DNA of 64,000 nt. Origin: Climacteris rufus. Lineage: Eukaryota > Chordata > Aves > Passeriformes > Climacteridae. The notes under the pieces are model-generated. The model searched no databases, was not told the origin of the DNA, and saw only the letters and a list, made by a program, of their open reading frames with translations. Numbering within the stretch: the stretch's first letter is position 1; each line of letters starts with the position of its first letter. Positions 1 to 11,543 of the stretch are shown piece after piece. The position numbers and the translations under genes were made by a program. The stretch covers positions 283,217 to 347,216 of the forward strand of contig VZRZ01005967.1 in NCBI GenBank assembly GCA_013398175.1, read 5' to 3'.

Positions 1-690
1 CCTCTACCGCGGGCGCCGCTGCCGCATGGAGTCCTGCTTCGACTTCGCCCAGTGCCGGAAAAACGGCTTCAAGGTCTACGTGTACCCGCAGCAGAAAGGG
101 GAGAAGATCGCCGAGAGCTACCAAAACGTCCTGGCCGCCATCGAGGGCTCCCGGTTCTATACCTCGGACCCCGGGCAGGCCTGCCTCTTCGTCCTCAGCC
201 TGGACACGCTGGACCGGGACCAGCTCTCGCCCCAGTATGTGCACAACCTCCGCTCCAAGGTGCAGAGCCTCCACCTGTGGAACAACGGCAGAAACCACCT
301 GATTTTTAATTTATACTCCGGCACCTGGCCCGACTACACCGAGGATGTGGGGTTCGACATTGGCCAGGCTATGCTGGCCAAAGCCAGCATCAGTACTGAA
401 AACTTCAGACCCAACTTTGACGTTTCTATCCCGCTCTTTTCTAAGGATCATCCTAGGACAGGAGGGGAGAAGGGATTTTTGAGGTTTAACACCATCCCTC
501 CTCTCAGGAAGTACATGTTGGTATTCAAGGGGAAAAGGTACCTGACGGGGATAGGGTCAGACACCAGGAATGCCTTATATCACGTCCATAACGGAGAGGA
601 TGTTGTCCTCCTGACCACCTGCAAGCATGGCAAAGACTGGCAAAAGCACAAGGATTCGCGCTGCGATCGAGACAACGCCGAATACGAAAA
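1..690 (+). CDS. EXT1: EXT1 exostosin-1, coding exon 1 (5' truncated by the window; ends at splice donor)
   Basis: EXT1 forms the Golgi/ER EXT1-EXT2 complex that elongates heparan sulfate by adding alternating GlcA and GlcNAc from UDP-sugars. The frame is open from base 2, so the ATG at 26 is an internal Met and not the start. Against human EXT1 as I recall it, that Met is residue 100 and the last codon is Lys321, with no gap. The piece covers the first part of the GT47 exostosin domain. It includes YVYPQQKGEKIAESYQN (116-132), SLHLWNNGRNHLIFNLYSGT (180-199) and RYLTGIGSDTR (270-280). Arg280 lies at the UDP-sugar site region and is hit in human multiple exostoses. Cys98, 103, 109, 152, 298 and 312, thought to form disulfides in the family, are all present. 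The exon ends after two bases of the Lys321 codon (AA|G), the same phase as the human exon 1 junction (c.962). The signal-anchor and stem (residues 1 to ~91) lie upstream of the window. The GT64 domain is encoded by later exons. No frameshift is seen. Confidence 0.97.
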
Positions 691-699
691 GTAAGTGAG
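691..699 (+). other. EXT1: 5' splice donor of EXT1 intron 1
   Basis: The sequence AA|gtaagtgag matches the U1 snRNA donor consensus almost perfectly. It sits exactly where the EXT1 protein match ends. The frame reads a TAA stop one codon later (692-694), so the apparent protein end at that point is an artefact of reading into the intron. Confidence 0.95.
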
Positions 700-1360
700 T
701 CGTGCGCTTTCCCCGTGCTTGTGTCCCCAGGGGCGTGTCGGCGTGCCCGACGCTGCAGGCGGCCCCGGCCACCGGGCAGATGTGAGCAGATGTGTGCCGA
801 TGCGCTGGCGGTGGTCAGAGGAAATCCTTCATCAGTCCCTTGGGCAAGTCGGTGGCTGCTCCCGTCCCCCGTGCGGCTGCCGGCTGGCTCGGTGCTGCTT
901 TGGCCGGGGGAGCTGGCGCTGAGGCGTTGAAGGGCGATGCGGTGTCCTGCAGCCGTGCCGCTGCTTGCCCAGGGACCGATGACCTGCATCTGCAGCCCTG
1001 TGGCTTTCCAAACGTTGCCAGCGGCAGAGGTGCTGTTGGAGGATGCGCTGGCATTTGGCCTTTTGTCCCCCCAGCGCCTCAGAAGGCAGATGCCCTGTGC
1101 CTTCCCCTGCCCTGAGACAAAGTTTGTGCGAGTCCTCAGCTCTCTCCAGGTCGCATGTGAGCCTGGCTCCCGAAGTGGGTTGGTTGCTGAGGGCGATGGC
1201 TGGGATGCTCTCTCCAAAAAGTACTGCCCGGCATGTGAGCAGTGTCTGTGTATCTCCACAGACAAGCCCGTAACTTGCCTTGCTGTATTTTTCCTCTCAG
1301 TTCAAACCAGCGCAGCATCAGTAAGGAAGGAATGAAAACGAGCGCTGGCTGTGTTCGTGT

Positions 1361-4300
1361 CCTGTGCCTGAGTTTCTGGTTTTTACATGTGAGAGGATAC
1401 ACCAGTGGTGTGAGCACAGCCTGTGCTTTCTGTGAACACCTGGTTGCTTGGCTTTCTTCAACTTCTATTTTTATTTGTTGGTAATGTCACTGTGAAGCCA
1501 AATTTTGTGTCTGTACTGCTACCCTTGTCTTCCAGTCTGCTTTTCAGGTTTGTATGTATAGCTGCTGGGAAATTGCTTCTGGGAATTACCTCCAGGACTG
1601 CGATGCTGACTAAGCCGTTTGTAACTGATTAGTTCATTTAAATGCCGACCAGCGCTGTGTTTGCTGCAGAATAGGTATATGAAGTTTTTCACGTGAGAAT
1701 ATTTCCTGGGTAGCATGAATTAGACGCTGGATTAGAACAGACTAGCCGTACAGCACTGGGTGATGTGCGGTGGAGCTGCACCCAGAGCTGCCAACGGCTG
1801 GAGGGTTTTGTGGTGCACAGGGGAACGTGGGTGGAAAAATACTTCTGGAGAGCAGTTGGGAAGAAACTACGTTGGCATTAATACTGATGAAAATTTCCGA
1901 CTGGCTCTGTTTCTCCACCGAAACTATCCCCGCGGGTTTGGAAGAGACCGGGAAGGTCAGCATTGCAAAGCCGGGAAACCTGCGTGTGCCTGGTTGAACT
2001 CTGCTCACCTTTTGGTTACTGTAATTCTGCTGCAGAGGGGAAGGAAAGAGCAGTGCAAATACTCAGTGGACTTTTAATCCCATTCACTTTCAGAAAACTG
2101 ATGGGTGAGTGGTGAAACGATGCACACGTGGAAGCGATGCAGCATCAGTGCCGGGTGATCAGTACAGATACTAAGCTAAGATCGTGTTATTTGTCACCCG
2201 ACAGTCCCTTTGGCTTGTGATCTCCTTCGGGGAATATTTGTTTTGGGAAAGAAGGGAGACCTGACAATTGCAGCCTTTCAGGGTGTGCTGGTTTATGGTT
2301 TTTAGATCTCAGCAATTGGAACTAATTTACAGATGAGAAAAATCCTGGTTATTTACTGTATACTACAGCATGTGTGCTGTCAAGTTGTCATAAAACCAAA
2401 CCTACCCGCCTGTGGTTTGACGTGAGTCATTTTTTTTACAGCTCTGCCATTTGGTCTAATAAAAGATAGACCTCTCCCCCTGAGTTCTGCTACTCCTAAA
2501 GCGTCTTTGCCACTTATTTCACAGTGATACTTGTACAAAGCAAGCCTCAGGGGATACAATTGCACGAACCCAAGTGGAGTGCTGTGCTAGTCATGGCAAA
2601 AGCACACTTGCCACTAGGATGCGACTGTATCTGGGATGGTGTGGGGGGGGTTCAACATTTGTTGCAATGCTGTTGTTAAAAACAGGAACTAAAACATTGA
2701 CAAGAAAATAAGACTACTCCAGGAATTGAGGCAGGCTCAGTCTGTGGTCAGGCTGCTGAGATGAATGGATTTGCTCTGCTGCAGATGCTGAAGCTCTTTG
2801 ACCCAGCATCCTACCAGAGCCATGCCCCTGCCAGAGCGTGCTGCTGCCCCTTCCCCCTTGCTGGGAGCGATGCACAGCAGAGTGTGCCATCTGCTGCTCT
2901 CCCAGCACCGTGTCCTGCTGGGCCTGCGCCCTCTGCCTCCTCTGTGCCAATAGGGACTGTGCCTGGTGCTCCACTCCCTTGATAAAATCCGGTGGGATCA
3001 CATCCCCAAGGTAGCATGACACAGCTGGGCAGCTGAAAGGCTTCTGTGCTGATGTGTAACCCCGGTGTGAAAGATGTAGAAGTGTCTCCATTTTTCATTC
3101 CACCCAAAGCAGTATCCAATCATCAGTGAGGCTGTAGTGCTTGGGTAAGAAATGTCTCTAAATATGTCTGGGCCTTGAAAACTGCACACACAGTGGCTCT
3201 AGTGAGGCGTTTGGGGCTTGGATTTGACAATGCATCCTCAAGGTTTTAAGTGGAAAGAAGGAAAAACATACTCTCCAGGATACGTCTATTTGCATGTCTG
3301 TATAGAATTGGGAGTTGCATATTATGCTTTTCTGTGCCAATTTTCCCATCCTCTGCTGTGATACTTACACTATTTCATTTCGTGTGAAGAACAGGAGTGT
3401 GGGTGCCCTGGCCTTGGAGAGCTGCCCTTGAGATACAGGTGCTTGCCACGGTGATGTGTGAATGATTTGGTCTAGGTATAGGTCTTGCCAAGCCAGGTGA
3501 CCAGATTTTAAAACATGCAGCAGGGTGGTGGTGTTATGTTGTGTTAGGCTTGGGCCACACACATCACAAGTTACTTGTGATGGGGTTTCATCTATGGTGC
3601 AGCATTTGGTGCTGGATTCACATGAGGTCCACTTGTCTGCTGGGTGTGGTGTTTCCTCTCTAGGAGATTGAAAAGAAGAAGCTGAGGAAGGTGACTTCTT
3701 GACCTCTGGAAAAATGTGTAGAGTGTCTTATTTCACTTGGGAAAAGGAGGGATGTGCATGTGTGTATTTGACTCTGTGAATTGTATTGAAAGATCCATCT
3801 GTATGTCACAGCTAATTAATTTGCATCCTAGTTATCCATCTCAGCAGATAAAGCTGAGGCAGACTAAAATGAATTACATTATCATGATTAGACTACTAGC
3901 AAACAGGATATAAAGGAAAACAAAGAAAACCTCTGGTTTTCTTTACAGTGTCCTTGGTTGTCAGAGTTGGCCTTTGTCACCCAGAACAAGGGCAGCTGGG
4001 CTTTCTGAATTCCTCCACAGTAAGATTTCAGCCTCAAGCTTTCTGTTTCACAAAGGGTTAAGTGAATAAAAGCTGCTGCTGCTAAAGTTTGAAGACAGCC
4101 TCTTAAATATTTAATGACAGTCTAAATATATACATATGTACAATGTGTTTTAAACAAAGGCAGAATTCATATACAGGCTTAACTGGTTCCAAATAATTAC
4201 TTTTTGGAAGGTAATATAAATGAGTATGGATACCAAAAGAAATGGAGGAATGTGATGTTCTAGTAAAGCCAGATGCAGAGAAGAGGTTTGCACCAAAATG

Positions 4301-7300
4301 AGGATCTTTCTAGGGAAGTAAAATAATGTTGTCTGTGGTTTATACCCTAATCTGCAGCAACCCTGCCCTTGGAAGAGGGAGAGGGTGGTGGTATCCAAAA
4401 ACATAAGGTCTCACCAGAAGCTCATTCAAGGAGACTTTTTCCTCATCCATGCAACGTAGCTAAAGTTAATGATGATAATGAAACAAAGGGGAAAAAAACC
4501 CCAAAAGTAGAATGGGGGAGGAGGAGTAAGAAAGAAAAGTGAACTATCATGAAGGACAAATGGTATAGTGAGATGTTCTTTATAGGGCTATGTTTTTTGA
4601 CTAGTCAGTGCTCAAAAAGCCTGTGTGATCATGACTGAACTGAGAAAGGGAGGCAAAACACCCAGGACCTCATGAGGTGGGAACTAGTTCTGCCAGAGGA
4701 GGTTGGGTGGAGGAGGAGCCTGTGGAAGGAGCTGCTCACAGATCTACCAGGGTGCTGGCAGAAGAGGGAGAGAGCAGCAGCACACTGCATGCTTATACCT
4801 GTGAGACGTTTCTGCAGGGCACACAATAGCACTAGGCAGGGCTGGATGTGTACTTTTATAGGAGAATATATCCAGCTGAACACTTTCACAGTTGCCTGGT
4901 ACCCAGTAGGTTTACCTGGTGTGCACTCTACTGGTGGAAAGTGTGTCAGTCACAGCTGAACCTCCCACCCTTGAAAACCCCAAGTAAAGGTCACAGTCGT
5001 GCAATAGGCACAGAATGGGAAGAAAAGAAAGTTTTAGTTTTGCTTCTTTCTCACCAGGAATAAAATACACATACTGAAAAAAAAAAGTGGTAGAAGTAGA
5101 CACTAGGGATGACTTTGCCACTCACGAGACTGGCATGTGAATGTAGGCTTAGGCTTGCCTGTCCAACATGTGATGATAATATGAATGCTGCATATGCATG
5201 TAAGTGCATGTTTCAAACAAAGGTGAAATTCTTGTATTTTCAACATACTGAGCTTCCGTGTGTTGTATTAAAGTACAAATGTAAATGCCACACTAAATCA
5301 CTCACTGGATTATTTTTTGGATTATCTAATAGTCAGCTCATTTGCAGCTATTTAGGATAGGTCTGAGAAACCACCCCGGTTCAGGGTGGCTGTTGTTCAG
5401 GACATCTGAAATGAGATGGGAACCAGTCTTTGCATCTTGTATATCACCAAGCTGTTTTGGGAGCTTGGATAAAACTCAAAAACCACTGAGAGAGCCTGGG
5501 CATTTTCCCAGAGTATCTTGGCTCCTGCCAAGACCTATCCCCACCAGACTACTTTTTAATATCGATTTTCAAGAAACTGGAAATTTGCCTGGTTTACAAT
5601 ATGTTTATTCCAAAATGCAGTAAGCAGGTAAATAGGACTTGCTGTATTGTGTTCTTCCTGTCTCTCTCTGTATGTATTGCAGTGTCCTTATGTGCCTGTT
5701 GATGCTGATTTAATGCAGGTAGGGCTCTGAGGGGTAGGAGCTTCCATCTGGGGGGCTCCAGGCTGATGCCCTGGCAGCAGCTGGGAGCAGGGGTGACAGG
5801 AGCATCCCTAAGCTCCCAGCCAACCCTGCAGTGCTCAGCCTGGCTGTTTGCACTGGGCCTTCCCTCTCGGTAGGGGCGTGGAAGGGGCTGGATGTGCGTG
5901 AGTGTTCCTGCGAGCAGCGCTGGGCACTGCCGCCTGTGTGGCCGGGTGTGTAGGTCAGGCACTGGCAGAGGAGCCCACCCTGCCTGCAGGCCTTAAACCA
6001 GGCGCCCTCCTAACCTCAAGTAATTAAGTTTTCTTGTGGGGTGAGTTATTATTATAATTGGTTGCCCCAGGCCTTTCTGTGTGTTTCTATGAAGCGTCTC
6101 ATACGAGGCTGTGTGGTGACAAAGCATTACAGTGGATGGGTGATCTGGTTTGCAGCAGGTGTTTTCTGCATACAGAATGTAGGTGAACGCTGCTCTCATG
6201 GCTGGAGGGGCTCTGCTTTAATTTTTGCTGCCTAGGAAAATTGATCTAGGATATTTCATTGATAAACACTCATCACTGAAGAGACACTTGACGATAGACC
6301 AAACTCAAGGAAAAAAATTATCCGAGTCATCATTTTAAGTAGAATTAATGTTGAAACAAGTAGTTTCAAGGGCTTGTTGAACCCAGATCAGATCTGAGCT
6401 AAATGTAACAGTTCCAGCTACCTAGCTGGGCAAGATGAAGTCCTCCTGTGCCCCAAGTGAGGTGCCCTCAGCAAGAAGGTTCTGCAGAGCATCCTGTGGT
6501 GCTCCTGCCTTCTTGCCCTCCCTGGCTGGGTGTTTCTCAGGGCAAGCTCCAGCTTCTGCAGGACATTTTATAGTGGCCTAGAGTAAGCTTCACTGAAACT
6601 GCTGCTAATGAAGAGAAGTGGCTGAATTTGGGGTTCTCCTGGGGGTTGTGTGCAGCTGCCTGCTGCTCCCTGCTGCTCTCTGCTGCATTGAGGGTGTTCT
6701 CAGCTGTGGACCTGTTTGCATCTGTGCAGCTCTGAAGTAGCGCATCTTGCTGGGAGGGTGGGATTGAATGAGAGGAGTTTCAGCTCAAGACAAATGTGAG
6801 TGAAAAAGACTACTGGTTTGACTCTGGAAATAATCCTTTTGCCCCACATACAGTCCTGGAACAGCCCACTGGAAAGTAGACCAGCAGCCGCTTGCGGGAG
6901 AGGGAAGTAAATGAAACTGGTCAGCACAAAGCACTTATTTACTCGACAGATGTGAGTCAAGAGAATGTGCTGTAATCTGATGATTTCTGGAGTATTATCT
7001 GTGATTGTTTTCCTTTTCTCTCTGAAGGGTTTCTTTCAGAAAATCCACAGAGTTTTGTGGTCTTGGGTAAACATACTGTTTTGCTAACCAGAGAAAAATA
7101 ATTGGTAGGTATGTAGATAACTGTCTCTCCTGTGAATGGAGTTAAATGCTGTGTTCTGAGCTGCTGAGGTGACTGACTTCTCAAGGACTTGGCTATATCT
7201 AGATGATGATGTAAGATTTATACTCCTGTCCCATGTCATATGGAGATTAGTTTAGCCTGTGGGAATGTGTGAATATAACTTCAGGTTATATTTAAGGTTC

Positions 7301-9150
7301 TGCACTCTTCCACATTGCCAAGTATTTGGGACGTATAGGTTTCAAAACCTTCTAAAGGTTTACACTGAGCAATAGATTTGATCCTCTTCCTCTATTCATT
7401 CAGCTATGCTGTGCTTTTATATGAGGGTTTGTGTTGCTCTTTTTTCAATCCAGATTTCAGGAGGAAACAGCACATGTGTCATCACTGTTTTGCCTTTAAT
7501 TTAGGAGCCTCCTGAGTCAACTGTAGGGAGCATTGATGCTACGTAATGCTGATACAACTCATCCCCACATCTCTGGAGAAGGCAGGGAGCTGTGGCAGGA
7601 GGTGTCTGTGACACCAGGTGTGCACAGGCACAATTAGAGGATGTTTAGGAGGATCCCAGCCAGAGGATGGTGGGAGTCCTTTCTTCCACTTATGGAACAA
7701 ATTCTAATTTATAACAGTTGACAGCCACGCATTGGAAGAAACTGTCCTGGTATTGCAGCACGGGTGCCACAGTGCCTGGGAGGGTGTTTGGAGGCCAAGA
7801 GATGGGAGATCAGCGCCCCATCCCCTAACAGGAGAAACTAGTTTAAGAAATGAATTCCAAATGAGAATGAAAGAGAAGAGATTCGTTTCAAATGAGAAGG
7901 GGGAAGTGGTGTTTGAAGAAATACAGGCCCTATCTCAGCAAAATGTTGTGTCTTAACTGCTTTGCTGGGGAAGAACTGGTATGAGTCCTGCCAGACTGAT
8001 GGCTTTGCAAGTGCAATCTAACTTCCTAAAATGTTATAATTTCTTAGAATAAGAAAACATAACTGTAAGCCAGTGAGGAGTGTCAGGCCTCCTCAATAAC
8101 AGGAGAAAGAAGATGCCATTTTCTTTAAACATCTTGTGTTTTCCCCACTTGTCTCTCCCACCACCTCTTGCTGAGGTTTAACCTTAGTTTTTGGTGGGGT
8201 TTAGTGCTGTCTTGGACAGGATGCCAAACTGGTGTTCCCTGAAAGGTAGCAGAGGTGGGATGTTTGTGTTGGCTAAATCAGGCTCCTGTTTCATACTCCA
8301 GTAAGACAGACTTCTCCACCCTCCTGCAGTCCCCAGGAGAAGTGTGGTGCTGGCAGGGCTGCCACAGGAGCTCCTGCCTTCCCTTGTGTGTACATGAGGT
8401 CTTGGGACTGCGGTCCAACAGCCAGGAATGCCACTGGCCATCATGGTTATGTTTCCATATGCTTTTAAAGTGGGAAGAAATCTTTGCTTTTCTAAGCATT
8501 TTGAGGGGTTCCTTTAGTGCTTTGTAAGGTGTAGAGCCTATGTAAAACTGAAATACTATTCATTCATGTTTTTTGTACCCCCTTCTCAGAAAGCGTCAGT
8601 GAGTGTAGGTCTGAAGTGATTTTCCAATGAAAGGTGACAGTTGTCAGAAGCAGGATAAAGCAGCTCTTCTCTGTGTGTCTGCTGAGGGGAAATGACCACT
8701 AAAGCTTTTTTGGGGTTTGACACTTGTCCTGGGTCAGGACATGTTTGGTATATGAGCCTTTTAACTCTTCTTGCTTCACTCAGCTGCTACCAAAGGCCAC
8801 TGCTTTTCCAGGCACTGGAACACTGTCATTCCTGATCACTCCTCCAAGGGCTCTTGCTGTGCAGTTAGCAAATTCAGTAAAGCTGCTGTAAGTTGACTTT
8901 TTTCTCCATGATGGTTTCTAGTCCAGAAATACATGGAAACAAAATAATTCCTGGGTTCCTAAGTGAATTTCCCATTTATTCACTTTTTCCCCCTCTAATA
9001 TTCTCTTTGTGTTTATGAATGAAACAGAATTAGGGCTAATTTAGTTGATTGGCTGCAAAACAAAAGTATTTAATGCTAAGAATGGGAAATGAGAAGGCCT
9101 TTCTGAAATGTAACTTCTTTGCATAATTGTAGTAGATTATAATTATACAG
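1361..9150. other. Intron segment with no gene; minor low-complexity tracts only
   Basis: I see no gene, transposon or RNA here. Small features are a G8 run at 2643-2650, an A10 run at 5077-5086, and a GC-rich patch with several CpGs at about 5720-6005. Open frames are under 105 codons past 1.4 kb and overlap each other on both strands without recognisable motifs. Confidence 0.6.
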
Positions 9151-9545
9151 TTGGGTGTTGAGCAGTGGATTTGCTGTAAACACGGTCATGGGAAATCTCT
9201 TGTTGCTCACTTGTGTTGGTTCGAGTCCCCGTGTGGTCCCGTGGATGGCTGTCCCAGCATCTCTACCAACAGTGTTCCTTTGGGCAGGATGGTGTGCCAC
9301 AGACAACCCTATCTCCAGCTCCCTGCCCAGCTCCTCCTACAAAATTACTGCTGGTCGATACGGTCGTGTCAGAGTGTTGACACAAATCAATAAGATCAAT
9401 CATTCTTCCGCTCCTAAACAAAATTGAGAGCGTGATGCTGACGGCCTGCGCGTAGCAGGAAATTCCTAAAGGAAAGGGTTTGCAGAGTGTGTCCGTGGGG
9501 GATCCTGTCCCGTTAATAATTAGTTCTCTGAGGCTGTAAAAAGAG
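9151..9545 (+). other. CpG-retaining segment with pol III-type A/B boxes (possible ancient tRNA-derived SINE or conserved element)
   Basis: An A-box-like TTGAGCAGTGG (9158-9168) is followed by a perfect B-box GGTTCGAGTCC (9218-9228). The 60-base start-to-start spacing exceeds that of a simple tRNA but fits a long variable arm or an insertion. The T-stem around the B-box pairs poorly, so this is not a working tRNA. Downstream, 9355-9510 keeps about ten CpGs (e.g. gtcgatacggtcgtgtc at 9354-9370) in a stretch that is not GC-rich, which is unusual for intron. It could be an old SINE head plus a conserved body, a conserved noncoding element, or chance. Confidence 0.3.
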
Positions 9546-11484
9546 CATGATATGAATAGTTTGCTAGAGCTGCAGTGTGTGTTATGAGCCCTGCAGCCTT
9601 CAGGCTGATGGAGAACATCACCTGACCAACAGCAGAGCGGGAGACAGGGGACTGTGGCAGTGTTTGGGTAGGAATCCTGTTTTTCTTCATTCTCCTGGAA
9701 GATCTTGACTTCTGATACTGGTTTTTTTGCCTGGTGAATAATTGCAGACATTTTATCACAATCCTGGAATTCCTGGAGCAGTCAGGTAGTTCAGTGTGTT
9801 ACTACCAGAACACCTATCAAAATTGTAGTTTTTGTAGTCTGCAAGAATATAATCAGAGGCTGCTTCTAAAACTCAGAGTCTTTGTCTGAAGGGAAGGACA
9901 AATTTTTGTCATAATGTCTGAATTTTTGTCTCTGAAGGCTTGTTTTGGTGTGTCTTCTCATAGACTTCACCAGCTGCTTTAGGAAGATAAACACATGAAT
10001 GTTTAATCTTACAAATTTGCCACGAACCATTGTGCTGGGTGCTAGCAGATTTTTCTTTTAATTAAATGTAATTTATCTAATCCTAATGGGAAACATAATT
10101 ATGGGATTTATTTTATAATACTGTGATTTCAGAATTATTTTATAAAGAAGAGTAACACTTCCCCCTTAAGGGTGGTTTAAAAATCAGCAAACAACCTGAA
10201 GTACACTTTGCTAAAAGTAATAAATCTCAGACAAGATGCCAAAAAAAAAAGCATCTGATATGTTGGAGCTGCAATAAAGCTGAAAATTAATGATCAGTAG
10301 GTTGCTGCTGCTGCAAGACAGTGAATGCATTATGGATTTGAGGAGACGCCTATAGCTTATTAAATGCCAACAAGTTTTTGCATAAGCAGTAGAAAACACT
10401 GATCAGAAACTGTAAACCAGTGTGAACTGCAGCTGGAAGATGCAGTGCCACAGAGGATGAGAGGATGTGTATGGTTGAAACATAAGAAAGTGCTTTGCAA
10501 GATCACGGCCTGAAGTTGCACGCTAAGCTCCTTTCGTTTCTGAGCGGAGGGATTTAAATGTTTCAGTAAGGCATGACTGTAGTCTCAGGAAGGGATTTAT
10601 CATACTTTACATAAGAAGGTATGTATGACTGTTTAAAATAATTTAAAACAAATAGCATCCCTTCACCCTTCCACACTCCCTCATGCTTTTTTTTCCCTAA
10701 AACCAAAAGCTAAGACTACTACTTGAATTGTAATGGAATAATATATCAAGTGAGTGATCACATCAGGCATGGACACTTACCAAATCACAGCGAGATAACT
10801 GTGAATAACTCTCTAGTTTCAACAATTTGCATGGCCATTAACAATTGATGGGTTTCCCTTAGAACCGCATTATCTATGGCAGCAGGATCTATTCCTGTGC
10901 ACTGTTCCTGCATACTAAATGCCAGACAAATTCTCAAAAGTGAGGGTAATAAAAACTCTGATAGCAGCAAGGTGAATGAAGCAGGTAGGAATTTCAAGGC
11001 GACATTTTTTGAAGATGGGGAAATATTTCAGGCAATCATACATTTTCATAACTCTATTTCATCCCCTTTTCCTGCCTACTTCTTTACTACAGTTCTGCAA
11101 GTTTTAATTCAGGCTGGTGTTAGGTTTCTCTTCACTGCTTGGCATCACTTCAGGCTTGATGGTCAGTCTGGCCTGTGGATCAGTTCAAGCAAGATTTTAA
11201 AATACTTTTTGTTATGGTTTTCTATTGGACGGATGTCTTGAGAAGCTTTTATGCATATTTGACAAAAGATAAAAATGGTGCTAAATTTAGCTATCCTAGA
11301 TTGTTGGGTGGCTCTTTCATGGGAGTGATTTCAAGCAGGTGCCAAAGATGTGCTTTCCTTATGAGAATCATGCTACCATTTTAATAAGCATGCGACATAT
11401 CCCTTATTTCTGGTGCTTTCATCTCTGCCTGACAGCACGTCAGTTCTTTCCAGATTCCTCTACCAAGCTGACTTTTCCAACCCC

Positions 11485-11543
11485 ACATCTCTTCCTTTTT
11501 ATTTCTCTTTCTCACCCTCTTCCCTCTCCCCCTTCCTTCTCCC
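11485..11543 (+). repeat. Pyrimidine-rich low-complexity tract
   Basis: A nearly unbroken run of C and T (cttcctttttatttctcttt and similar) extends to the CpG-containing cccggcgctg at about 11541-11550. It could act as a polypyrimidine tract for a cryptic splice acceptor, but no open exon with a matching donor stands out after it. Confidence 0.6.

Larger units (their letters stand above)
1..1360. promoter_or_regulatory. CpG-rich 3' part of a CpG island spanning EXT1 exon 1 and the start of intron 1
   Basis: CpG dinucleotides are dense through the exon and up to about 1080, for example in gtgtcggcgtgcccgacgct at 737-756. They thin out by about 1360, after which the intron is CpG-poor. This is the usual pattern for a broadly expressed gene whose promoter island extends into the first exon. 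The promoter and transcription start themselves lie upstream of the window. The boundary was judged by eye, not computed. Confidence 0.6.

Noticed and set aside
26..694. A complete 222-codon gene starting at the ATG at 26
   Set aside because: The frame is open upstream with EXT1-matching residues, and the stop is one codon past a consensus splice donor. It is an internal exon fragment of EXT1.
525..1265. 246-codon open frame on the minus strand over the exon/intron boundary
   Set aside because: It is antisense to EXT1 in CpG-rich sequence where stops are rare. No family motif, and it crosses the splice junction.
9218..9228. A functional tRNA gene at the perfect B-box
   Set aside because: The T-stem around it does not pair (only two of five pairs hold), no acceptor or anticodon stem can be drawn, and no T-run terminator follows.
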